Both the position numbers and the translations under genes were made by a program. From Erpobdella octoculata (taxonomy: Eukaryota; Annelida; Clitellata; Hirudinida; Erpobdellidae): a stretch of 64,000 nt of DNA. Under the pieces are notes generated by a model. It was given only the letters and a program-made list of their open reading frames with translations. It was not told where the DNA came from and made no database searches. Shown piece by piece: positions 11,212 through 22,403 of this stretch; positions within the stretch are counted from its first letter, which is position 1; each line of letters opens with the position of its first letter. The stretch spans positions 37,308,270 to 37,372,269 of the forward strand of contig OZ022238.1 in the NCBI GenBank assembly GCA_963978895.1. The letters are read 5' to 3'.

Positions 11212-14194
11212 TTAACATAATTTAATTTTAAATTCTTCAACAGTTTCAGCATTCACGACTTCATTTTCCAATTTATTCCATTCATTCGTCACCCTTGCAC
11301 TGAAGAATTTTTGTTTCATTGAACTCTCCCTTTTCTTATATAGCTTAAAGTTGTGCCCTCTGGTACTTTCATATCTCGATCTTTCAAAAAATCTTTCCGG
11401 ATTTAGATCAACAAATCCATTCAATAATTTGTAAGTCTCAATTAAGTCTCTTCTAGTCGTTCTCTTTTCAAGTGTGGTCAGATTACATCTACTCAAACGT
11501 TGTTCATAATTCTGTCCTTTCAACTCAGCAATCATCTTTGTAGCTCGTCTTTGCACTTTCTCAATTATGTAGATATCTTTTTTAAGACAAGGGCTCCATG
11601 CCTGCACACAGTATTCCAAGTGTGGCCTAACTAGAGATTTATACAATCTTAAAACTGTATTTTTATCTCTGCTGACTATGGTTCTTTTGATCATGCCCAA
11701 AATTCTGTTTCCCTTCTTTGCAACCTCTGCACATTGTCTAAACTGTTTAGCATCTTCATTTACTAATACGCCAAGATCTTTTTCTTCTTTCGTTTCTTTT
11801 AGCTGTATCCCTTCTAACTCGTATTTATATCTTGGACTCCCTCTACCTAAGTGCATAACATGACACTTTTCAACATTGAACCGCATCTGCCATTCCTGCG
11901 ACCATTTGAATAATTGCACAAGATCGTTTCTCAGCACTTCGACATCGTCACTATTGCACACGGTTTTGCATAATTTAGTGTCGTCAGCAAATTTTGAGAT
12001 TTTAGCTGCTATACTTTCATCAAGTTCATTTATATACACAACAAAAAGAAGTGGTCCAAGCACAGAACCTTGAGGCACTCCACTGGTTATTTTCATCCAT
12101 TTCGAGAAACTTCCTCTCACTCCCACTTCTTGTCTTCTATCCAGCAACCAACAATCTATCCACCTTAACAGATTACCACCTATACCAACTGCTTTCAACT
12201 TTGAAGACAACCTTTGATGAGGAACCCTGTCGAAGGCCTTGGCAAAATCTAAATAAATCACATCCACCGACTGACATGCATCCATACCTCCATAAACCTC
12301 TTCAAAAAAATCCAACAAATTTGACAAACACGATCTTTTCTTCACAAATCCATGCTGACTATCTTTAATTAATTTATATTTCTCCTGATGAATCACAATT
12401 TTATTTTTGATCATTTTTTCCATAATTTTGCAAACAATACTGGTAAGACTAGTTGCATGCGTCGCTTCTGTTGCCTTTTTTGAACAGTGGCACCACAACA
12501 GCATCCCTCCAGTCCTGCGGGACCTCCCCAGTTTGCAATGACCTATTCATCAATTCTGCCAGCACATCTCCGATCTCATTTCTGACCTTAAGCAAGAACT
12601 TTGGGTGCAGCTCATCCATCCCAGGGCTTTTATCAGTTTTCAATTTTCTTAGCATTTCAACAACTTTCATTTTTGTAAAAACAACTTCAGTTATTAATTC
12701 ATCTCTATCTCTTTGAAACAAATCTTTAGCCTTAGGGATATTTTGGATATCTTCTTTAGTAAAAACAGATCCAAAGTAGTTAATTAGAATGTCTGCTGTT
12801 TCTTCATCGTTCGTTATTACCTGCCCTTTGTCATCTTTTAATGGACCAACTTCGTCTTTTTTCTTCTGTCTACTTCTCACATATTTGTAAAAACGTTTGC
12901 AATCCATTTTTATATTGTTTGCCAATTTCTGTTCATACTCCAATATGGCCATTTTAATTGGTTTTTATACTTCCTTTCTTATCTTTTTGTATTTTTCTTT
13001 TAATTCCCTTAATTTTTCTGTGTTTGAATTATCCCTTCCAATGGTACAATTTAGATCTCGATATTTTTTCCATACTTTACATTTTGCTCTTTGCTTTTTA
13101 ATTATCAGTCTCGTCAACCATGGATTTTTATTCTGAATTGGAACCTGTCCTTCAATGACTTCTTGCATGCTTTTAATAAACACTTTCCAGCTACTTTCTA
13201 CATTCAATCCAGTTATTTTGCTCATTAAATTTGTATTTATGATACATTTTCTTATGTTATCATAATCAGCCTTAAAGTAGTTGTATCTAACATCTTTTGA
13301 TGTTGTTTGTTTAATATCACTTATTGTCAAATCCCATCTGATAATCTGGTGGTCTAGTACCAAAACATTCACCTACCATTATATTTTCAACTATATTTTC
13401 TTCAGAATTTAATAATAAGTCAAGAGTATTTCTTCCTCTTGTTGGTGGTCTGATCAGCTGTGTCAAAAACTCATCATTAATCAAGTGTAGAAATTGCTCG
13501 TTTTGTGTGTCTGACCCTCAAGAGTATCCCAATTAACGTGGTAATTAAAATCTTCTATAATAATCACTGGTTTTTTATTTGCCTTGGAAATCAATTCACA
13601 CAATCCCTTGTCTGTATCTTCATTAGAACTCGGAGTTCTGTAGCAAACCCCAATTATTATTTAATATGTTTTCAGCTTCAATTCACACCACACGCTTTTT
13701 TTAAATTTTCTGTTGTTTAGGTCCTCTCTTTGCACTCCATTCAAATCATTTTTCACATACAACAGTACACCACCAGCACCATGGCCAGTATTCTTTTGAT
13801 TTTCTCTGTCTTTTCTAAACATATCATAGCCTACTAACTTTAGTTCATCATCACTGATTTTATTGTTTGTCCAGGTTTCTGTTAAGCCAATAATATCTGG
13901 GTTTTCATTTTTCACATATATTTCCAATTCAGCCATTTTTATCCTATTAGCCAGACTTTTTACATTAGCATAAAAACATTTACATATTTTGCCTTCGTCC
14001 ACCGTAGTCAAACCTCTCCTATCTTTCGTTTCATTATTTCTTTTTTTCATTTTCTTAAGTGCCACTTTCTTCTTTTCACCATGCTCCACTATATTCAGTT
14101 TCTTTTCAACTTTACTATCCTCATGTCCCCCGGCAAGCCCTTTACCCTGTATAGCCAGTTTCCCATTGTTTCTCCATTCTGCTTCTCTCTGCAT
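11212..14194 (-). pseudogene. LINE ORF2: endonuclease-reverse transcriptase, frameshifted
   Basis: Endonuclease motifs IIGLTETW and the GGVLLYVK block lie at 14194-13661. The segment at 13650-13390 continues in another frame. RT follows in two long frames, 12952-12449 and 12504-11212, with YLDFAKAFDRVPH, SGVPQGSVLGPLLF and the catalytic FADD box (FADDTKLC). The C-terminus is HLEYCVQAWSP and beyond. An apparent 11-bp deletion near 12455 removes the RPV of the NYRPVSL motif and shifts the frame. With at least three further breaks this copy cannot encode an active enzyme. Confidence 0.85.
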
Positions 14195-14199
14195 TGTTC

Positions 14200-14987
14200 A
14201 ACCAGCTTTCTACACTGTTCTCTTTCAGTTCTTGTCAAATCGTGAGTGACTGAGATTCTCTTGAATTTTTCTTCTCCTTTTCGAAGTCTGGACAATGACT
14301 CTAGAGCTCTGTTTGTGATTGTAACATTACGGAACTCTATAAGTAACGGTCTTTCCTTTTCTCCTTCTTTGTATTTTCCTAATCTGTAGATGTTTTTATG
14401 TCCAACTTTTCATCGCAGGGCACCTCCAAAATATCATTCAAGAGGCTTAACACCATTCTTTTGTCTTCACCTATTCTCTCACCGTGCTCCATGTCTTCAT
14501 TTTCAGCCAATTGTTGTAAGATAATGTTATTTTTTTCTTTCTCTTAGTTTTTTCTTTTCTGTGTTGAGTTCAATTAATTCCTCTGCTTTTTTCACTTTTT
14601 CATTTATTGCCTTCAGTTCTTTGTCAACATTTCTTTTAACAACGGTGCTCCACTCTTCAGTTTTTTCCTTAAAGTAATTTGTATCATCTTTTCTTCTGTC
14701 ATCTTAATTTTGTTCAACCTCTCTTCCATTTCTTTAATCTGTGATTTATGTTCCTCATAATGCTTAACCTCTTCTTTTTCCACTATTTCCTTATTTCTAA
14801 GCAGTTCCTCCAATTTTTCATCCAACATATCAATCCTTTCCTGTTGCATTTCAATATTCTTTTCCACCACCGCAGCTCTCTCACAACCTTTGCATATATC
14901 TCCGGCAAAACTGTCAACTCCTCCGTACATCTCACATTTTTCACATTTTTTCAGATTTCTGAACATTTTTGAAAAATAAATCACCAA
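14200..14987 (-). pseudogene. LINE ORF1 (coiled-coil, zinc-binding N-terminus), broken
   Basis: The first 124 codons (14987-14613) start MFRNLKKCEKCEMYGG and contain C-x2-C ... C-x2-C pairs within 25 residues, a small zinc-binding module, followed by a Glu/Lys-rich coiled coil. The C-terminal part continues in other frames (ISVTHDLTRTEREQCRKLVE at about 14240-14190), typical of the nucleic-acid-binding end of CR1 ORF1. Several frame breaks make it non-functional. Confidence 0.7.
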
Positions 14988-14992
14988 AGCGA

Positions 14993-15162
14993 TTTTCTTT
15001 TCTATAATAGTTTATAGTCTTTTACATCAAGTGTTTTAAGACTGAAACGGCTGTGTCAGAAGCACCTAAGTACTTCCAGTCATGGATCATAATTTGATCT
15101 TTTTAACTTTTCCCTCCTCCTTTCTCCAGGCTTGGGACTGGCATGCAAAAGCAATGCGGAGT
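14993..15162 (-). mobile_element. SINE, copy 1 (170 bp) with TSD TCACCAAAGCGA
   Basis: Flanked by 12-bp direct repeats TCACCAAAGCGA at 14981-14992 and 15163-15174. The body, read on minus, begins AACTCCGCATTGC, passes CCAGTCCCAAGCCTGGAG and TCAAATTATGATCC, and ends GACTATAAACTATTATAG with an A-rich tail. Two more copies of the same length (16817-16983, 31843-32010) also have perfect target duplications. Confidence 0.9.
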
Positions 15163-15200
15163 TCACCAAAGCGAAAAAAATAAAACACTGAAGTAAATAA

Positions 15201-15689
15201 TTTTTAAATTTAGTACAGAATAAATAATTACGGTTATTAAACAATTGTGAATTGGAAAATAGATTTTGAGAATCACTACTGTTGAATTATGGACAATTAT
15301 AATGTAATGTATGCACACTTAAAATATAATAAAAACTATAACATAAATTAAAGTAAAATGACCAGTAGAATGAAATTATAATAGAAGAGGTAAATTAGAT
15401 AATTAAACTTTTAAAAATCACGACTGAATTTTGAAAAAAAAATAATGGCGATTGAAATCAAAAGATGGGGTTACTACACGCTTGAATTGTACGGGCTTTG
15501 CTGATTGGTTGAGTTGGTTTCTTCTGAGCTTTCTGATTTGCTGAATGCGTTTATGATGTCTGCTTTGGAACAGAATTGTCGTTGAAGATACAGAAGAATT
15601 TCGATTGTTTAATTTGTATTTATTTGTTAAAAATCATTAGCTTTAAATTTCTTTTTTTCATTTTTTCTTTATTTTAATTTTCATAAGTT
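15201..15689. other. AT-rich non-coding stretch
   Basis: No gene or clear repeat recognised. It may include the remaining 5' untranslated part of the LINE. Confidence 0.3.
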
Positions 15690-15935
15690 TTTGGAGTTTT
15701 CGGGTTCGGGTTCGAGTTCGGGTTTGTGAAACTAGAGTTTTCGGGTTCGGGTTCGGGTTCGGGTTTGTGAAACTAGAGTTTTCGGGTTCGGGTTCGGGTT
15801 TGTAAAACTCGAGTTTTCGGGTTCGGGTTCGGGTTCGGGTTTGTGAAACTCAAGTTTTCGGGTTCGGGTTCGGGTTCGGGTTTGTAGTTTTCCAAAAACC
15901 GGGTTCGGGTTCGGGTTCGGGTTCGGGTACTGGCT
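15690..15935 (+). repeat. (GGGTTC)n-based tandem array, left
   Basis: Clusters of GGGTTCGGGTTCGGG separated by TTTGTGAAACTAGAGTTTTC spacers, a higher-order unit of about 55-60 bp repeated about four times. A related array lies at 17190-17455. Confidence 0.85.
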
Positions 15936-16063
15936 TATGATTTCAAATTCCCGGATTGATTTTAAATTTACCTAGTGTATATACATATACAAACAAGAGC
16001 GATCAATTCATCCATTGGACATTACACGTATTGAATAAACTCTAACAAGTTATTTTTTTAGCT

Positions 16064-16735
16064 TTCCAAATAATGTGATTTCTTTGGCCGAAGGAGCCTT
16101 ATTATTTTAGTTCATTCGCGGCTCAGTCCGGCCAGATAATCAGGCGGATTAGTGGTCTAGCTTACACACTCACCAATAAAATGACCTATTTGTGTTATTT
16201 GTTACGCAAAGGTGATAATACAAAACTTGTATGGCTTGCGATTAGTATAATACGTTACCGCTTAAATTATTGTAATTTATTAATTTGTTTCGATGCTCGG
16301 TCCGGTCGGGTAATCAGGCGGATTAGTGTTCTAGCTTACACATTTGCCAATAAAATGACTGTGACGCATAGATCATTTATAGACTTTGCCAGTTAAAGTT
16401 TAGGATTATGCAAGATTATCTTTATAACAAAGGGGCTTTGTTATATCAGAAGAACTTTGAATATATGAATGAATAAATATAAGGTTATATAACTGAAGTA
16501 AAAAGTTTAGAGTCATGCCTATCCGCGATTTCTTCGACCGAAGGAGGCTTAATTATTTTAGTTCGTTCGCGGCTCGGTCCGCCTGATAATCAAACGGATT
16601 AGTGGTCTAGCTTACACACTCACCAATAAAATGACGTATTTGTGTTATTTGTTACGCAAAGGTGATAATACAAAACTTCTACGGCTCGGGATTAGTATAA
16701 TATGTTACTTCAACAAAACTTGTAATTTATCACTT
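16064..16735 (+). repeat. Direct repeats of about 200 bp (three partial copies)
   Basis: The block containing CGAAGGAG, GGCGGATTAGTGGTCTAGC, ACACTCACCAATAAAATGAC and GTTACGCAAAGGTGATAATAC occurs at 16064-16265 and 16520-16720, with a shorter copy at 16285-16370. The GGATTAGTGGTCTAGC segment resembles a tRNA A box, but no B box was found. Confidence 0.65.
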
Positions 16736-16816
16736 TAGACGAAGACCCTCTTTTGTGGTGGAAAGATAACAGAACAAACTTTCCAAATTTAGCGGTGATC
16801 GCTAAACGCTACTTGG

Positions 16817-16983
16817 AACTCCGCCTTGCTTTTGCAAGCCAGTCCCAAGCCTGGAGAAAGGAGGAGGGAAAAGTTAAAAGAATCAAATTATGATCCACGA
16901 CTGGAAGTACTTAGGTACTTCTGACACAGTCGTTTCAGTCTTAAAACACTTGGTGTAAAGGACTATAAACTATTATAAAAAAA
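16817..16983 (+). mobile_element. SINE, copy 2 (167 bp) with TSD AAACGCTACTTGG
   Basis: Perfect 13-bp direct repeats AAACGCTACTTGG at 16804-16816 and 16984-16996 define the insert exactly. The body starts AACTCCGCCTTGCTTTTGCA and ends ACTATAAACTATTAT plus an A tail. Plus orientation. The clean duplication shows a relatively recent insertion. Confidence 0.92.
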
Positions 16984-17189
16984 AAACGCTACTTGGTGGC
17001 CCCAGTTCCTAAGGAACCGATTATCAGGCAAGACAGCAGAAAAACTGTTGTTTATGAAGTAAAACTTGCCTGAAATCTGTTCCTAATACTATTTCATTTT
17101 TATTAAACTAGAAAAGTTATGAAAACTCTGTTTGTGTTGCTATTTTTAAAACTGGAATAAATATTTATTTACTAAAAAAATTTATTTGT

Positions 17190-17455
17190 TCACAACTCCG
17201 AGTTCGGGTATTAGGCTTATAAATTTTCGGGTTCGAGTTCGGGTTCGGGTATCAAGTTTTCACATTTTCGGGTTCGAGTTCGGGTTCGGGTATCAAGTTT
17301 TCGCATTTTCGGGTTCGGGTTCGGGTATCAAGTTTTCACATTTTCGGGTTCGGGTTCGGGTTCGGGTATCAAATTTTCACACTTTCGGGTTCGAGTTCGG
17401 GTTCGGGTATCAGAAAAAGACCGGGTAGTACCGAACTTGGGTTCGGGTTCGGGTA
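17190..17455 (+). repeat. (GGGTTC)n-based tandem array, right
   Basis: About five units of TTTTCGGGTTCGAGTTCGGG plus spacers GTATCAAGTTTTCACA, ending GGGTACCCGTGACATCCCTA. Same orientation as the left array. It may be the other end of one element interrupted by SINE copy 2, but the ends are not inverted. Confidence 0.8.
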
Positions 17456-17469
17456 CCCGTGACATCCCT

Positions 17470-18014
17470 AGTGGCAGGCAAACAACAAACAACTTCTAAT
17501 TTTTAACAAAATTTAATAATTAAATTAACATAAAAGAAGCAGAAAATTATTTTCAATTTAATTATTTTAGAATTTCAATCAATTAGAGTTTTTAAATTAG
17601 TTTTTTATCTATAATTCAAAGGAGCGTAAAGTCCTGCAGACGCTCATAAACAAAGTTCATAGTTATAACGGTTTCGCACCGCACTACACGCAAGTTGGAT
17701 GGAAATTTTGCTTAACAAAACGGGGAGTTCCCTAATAATTCCCTAACGATCTTTCTCAACATTAAAACGTGTTAAAAATAAATTAAGGAACACGATGAGC
17801 CAACATCGTCTTAATCACATCGCTTTAATAAATATTGAACATGATTTACTCCGAGAAGTCGATATCAACAGCATTATTTATAAATTTGCCCAAATTAAAT
17901 CAAGAAAAATTTGTTTGTAACAGTTTTGTTTTATTTAATACCATAAACTCGATAAGTACTTAACCTAAAGCAGTTTAAGGGACTCTTGATAGAATTTGCT
18001 ACAGGCCCTGCGCC
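17470..18014. other. Unannotated AT-rich stretch
   Basis: No coding potential or recognisable element seen. Confidence 0.3.
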
Positions 18015-18132
18015 AGAATTCCTCAGATACATTACAATGAGATTCGTCAGGAGCAGCCTCAACAGCCAAAGTATTTGTGTCAGAGGAAATCTGACACAAA
18101 TACTTTGTATATAATGTATCTGAGGAAATTCT
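18015..18132. repeat. Imperfect inverted repeat with perfect 17-bp core hairpin
   Basis: CAAAGTATTTGTGTCAG at 18067-18083 pairs perfectly with CTGACACAAATACTTTG at 18091-18107 across a 7-nt loop. Outside this, CCTCAGATACATTA (18019 on) pairs with TAATGTATCTGAGG (to about 18127). Could be a fold-back element or an RNA hairpin. No flanking gene uses it. Confidence 0.75.
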
Positions 18133-20074
<1,942 letters not shown>

Positions 20075-20089
20075 TATATATATATTTCT

Positions 20090-20962
20090 CGAGTAGATAC
20101 TGAATAATACATTTTACATCTGTATCACTTACAATTTTTGAGTAGCAATTAATTTAAAAAACAAATATATTTTCCACCCTACATTTGAGGTCCTGGAAAC
20201 CAAAATTTTCAAAAAATGTTGAAACACGTATATTATTAATTTGTGAGTAGATACTTAATATTTATTTTACATCTGTAGCATTCACAGTTTTTGATTAACA
20301 ATTAAAAAAAAACAAATAACCCTATTTCCACATTTAAGGTCCTGGAAACCAAAATTTCAAAAAATGGTGAAACACATATATCGTTATTTTTAGAGTAGAA
20401 ACTAAATACAAACTTTTACATCTGCACCATTTACAGTTTTTGAGTAGCAGTTACTTTAGAAACCAAATAACCCTATTTCCACCCCACATTTGAGGTCCTG
20501 GAAACCAAAATTTTAAAACATGGTGAAACACGTATATTATTATTTTTAAAGTAGAAACTAAATGCTAGCTTATATTTCTGTAGAATTTACAGCTTTTGAG
20601 TAGCAGTTACTTTAAAAACCGAATAACCCAATTTTCCACCCCACATTTGAGGTCCTGGAAACCAAATTTTTAAAAAATGGTAAAACACTTATTTTTTTAT
20701 TTTTTCAGAAGAATCTACATACCAAATTTCAAAACCATTTTTTGTTTTCGAGAAAAAAGTTTGTTTTCCTGTTTCATCCTCTCAGGAGCAAAATTTTCAA
20801 AAATCCTTTTTTAGTGGGTGCTTACGCTAAAAAAGTAATATAAGTTCCAAATTTCACGTTCCTAGGATAAGGCGTTTGAGCTCGGCGTTGATTATCAGTC
20901 AGTCAGTCAGTCAGTCAGTCAGTCAGTCAGGACATGTTCTTTTATATATATATATATATAGA
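20090..20962 (-). mobile_element. Helitron-like family A, 3'-truncated copy 2
   Basis: Its minus-strand 5' end is TC at 20962, followed by the (GACT)n tract and CGCCGAGCTCAAACGCC. Four 157-bp units follow, but the GC-rich 3' part and CTAG end are missing. The truncated end lies only about 15 bp from the 3' end of copy 1, in the opposite orientation. Confidence 0.7.
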
Positions 20963-20969
20963 TATATAT

Positions 20970-21024
<55 letters not shown>

Positions 21025-21060
21025 TAAAGTTTATATATATATATTACATTTTAAATTGAG
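20963..21060. repeat. AT microsatellite
   Basis: GATATATA and TATA tracts beside the 5' end of the truncated family A copy. Confidence 0.8.
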
Positions 21061-21124
21061 CGTTTTGTCGTGAACATTTTGGCGGGAATAGTTTATCGTT
21101 GAAAATTTTGTAGTGACAGCATTA

Positions 21125-21225
21125 ATTTCATCTCCGATCTTGCTTGCTTGCTTGAATGTCTGTAAACCTTGAAAGTGGAAACTTACTAACTTCCCGTTAT
21201 CCAATCAAGCTGAAATTTGAAATAA
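21125..21225 (+). repeat. Dispersed repeat D ((TTGC)n + GAAATTT box), copy 1
   Basis: TTGCTTGCTTGCTTGAATGT, then CTTGAAAGTGGAAACTTACT and ATCCAATCAAGCTGAAATTT. Similar copies lie at 25387-25464 and 54168-54250. Confidence 0.6.
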
Positions 21226-22175
21226 ATCCTTCTGTCAATGCATTCTATCTAAATTTTAATTTTTTGCAAAAAAATGTTATTAAAATTATAATTATCTGTT
21301 TTAAAACAAAATTGAATCAAACACAATTATATAGATTTTAAAATAAAATTGATAATTTTGAATTTTCCACATTTAAATTCAAAGAACGTCGCTTTTAAAG
21401 AAACATTTTGGAAATTGATGAAAAGCTTTTAAATCTTAAAATACTAGGATTTGTAAAAAAAAAAAAAACATATTTTTTACCGCGGTCTTGTTATCATTTT
21501 AAGTTTTCTTCCAGCCAGTTCCAGAATTTCTCTGCTTATGAACTTCTACTTAAGACTGTAAATAGCACCAAATGAACGACTCTATTGAATTTTATTAACA
21601 GCCTCATCAACACGCCAACGCAGCCGCACATTTCTGGCGAAAGATTCGATTGGCGATAATTAAAAGAGCCATCAAATACGTTGTAACAATATTTGCTTTC
21701 GGACAAACAATGTTTTCGTATTTTTGTCCTTTTTGTAGCGTCGTATTAATTGAACGAATGCCTCCCGGTTCCATTGAACAATGAACATCCATTGTAACTA
21801 ATGACGATGGGAGTAGTCTCTGCTTGATACATCCTACGCATTTAAAGAAATATTGAATTTAATTCCAAACATAAAAAAGTTACAGTTTTAAAGGAAAATG
21901 TTTTATACATTCTTATTTGAAATCTTCATTAACCAATTTTCTGATGCCATTGTCTTCCAGCATTAAAGTTTTGTTCAACTTCAAAATCAACAATGAGTCA
22001 GTTGTTAAAAAAAATTAAAGAAAATTTACGAAATTTTGTTATTACCTACAACCGTTTAATTTTTGCATTAACAATTAATGACGTTTATTGTTGAGCACTT
22101 ATTAATGGTAGTGCGAAGGGAAAATAATTTTATGATTAGCATGATTAGCACATCCATTTGCAGGACTGAATGAGT
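21226..22175. other. Intergenic stretch upstream of peptide gene
   Basis: No confident feature. A minus-strand ORF of 61 codons (21792-21607) ends 12 nt before an AATAAA, but its product is not recognised. Confidence 0.3.
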
Positions 22176-22183
22176 TATAAAAG
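22176..22183 (+). promoter_or_regulatory. Candidate TATA box of peptide gene
   Basis: TATAAAAG, a strong metazoan TATA match, about 230 bp upstream of the start codon. A weaker TATATA lies at about 22203. Transcription would begin near 22206, giving a 5' UTR of roughly 200 nt if unspliced. Confidence 0.45.
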
Positions 22184-22403
22184 AGATGACGAATCCGCGG
22201 CATATATAGACCACTGATAGCTCTGGTTAAATCCATCCTAAACCGCTGTTAAAAAGTTGTCATTCTAGATAGATAAGCTGCTTTTACACTAAATTTATCA
22301 CTATAAAATTGATAACAAATCGTTAGAAAACAACGTTTAGATATTTTAAAAATTGCAAGTTGTTTCACGTTTTGATTTTCTGGAAATTGTACTGAAGATC
22401 AAC

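Larger units (their letters stand above)
11115..15200 (-). mobile_element. CR1-like non-LTR retrotransposon (LINE), degraded but near full length
   Basis: On the minus strand the order is ORF1 (14987 to about 14200), apurinic-type endonuclease (about 14100-13400) and reverse transcriptase (12950-11212). The 3' tail consists of short TTATG-type repeats near 11120-11135, as expected for CR1-group elements. A SINE (14993-15162) interrupts the 5' region just upstream of ORF1. The exact 5' end is not seen. Confidence 0.85.

Noticed and set aside
16300..16370. tRNA gene from the GGATTAGTGGTCTAGC A-box-like motif
   Set aside because: No B box or cloverleaf; it is part of a direct repeat.
21607..21792. 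61-aa minus ORF followed closely by AATAAA
   Set aside because: Could be a last exon, but product unrecognised and no upstream exons found; not listed as a gene.
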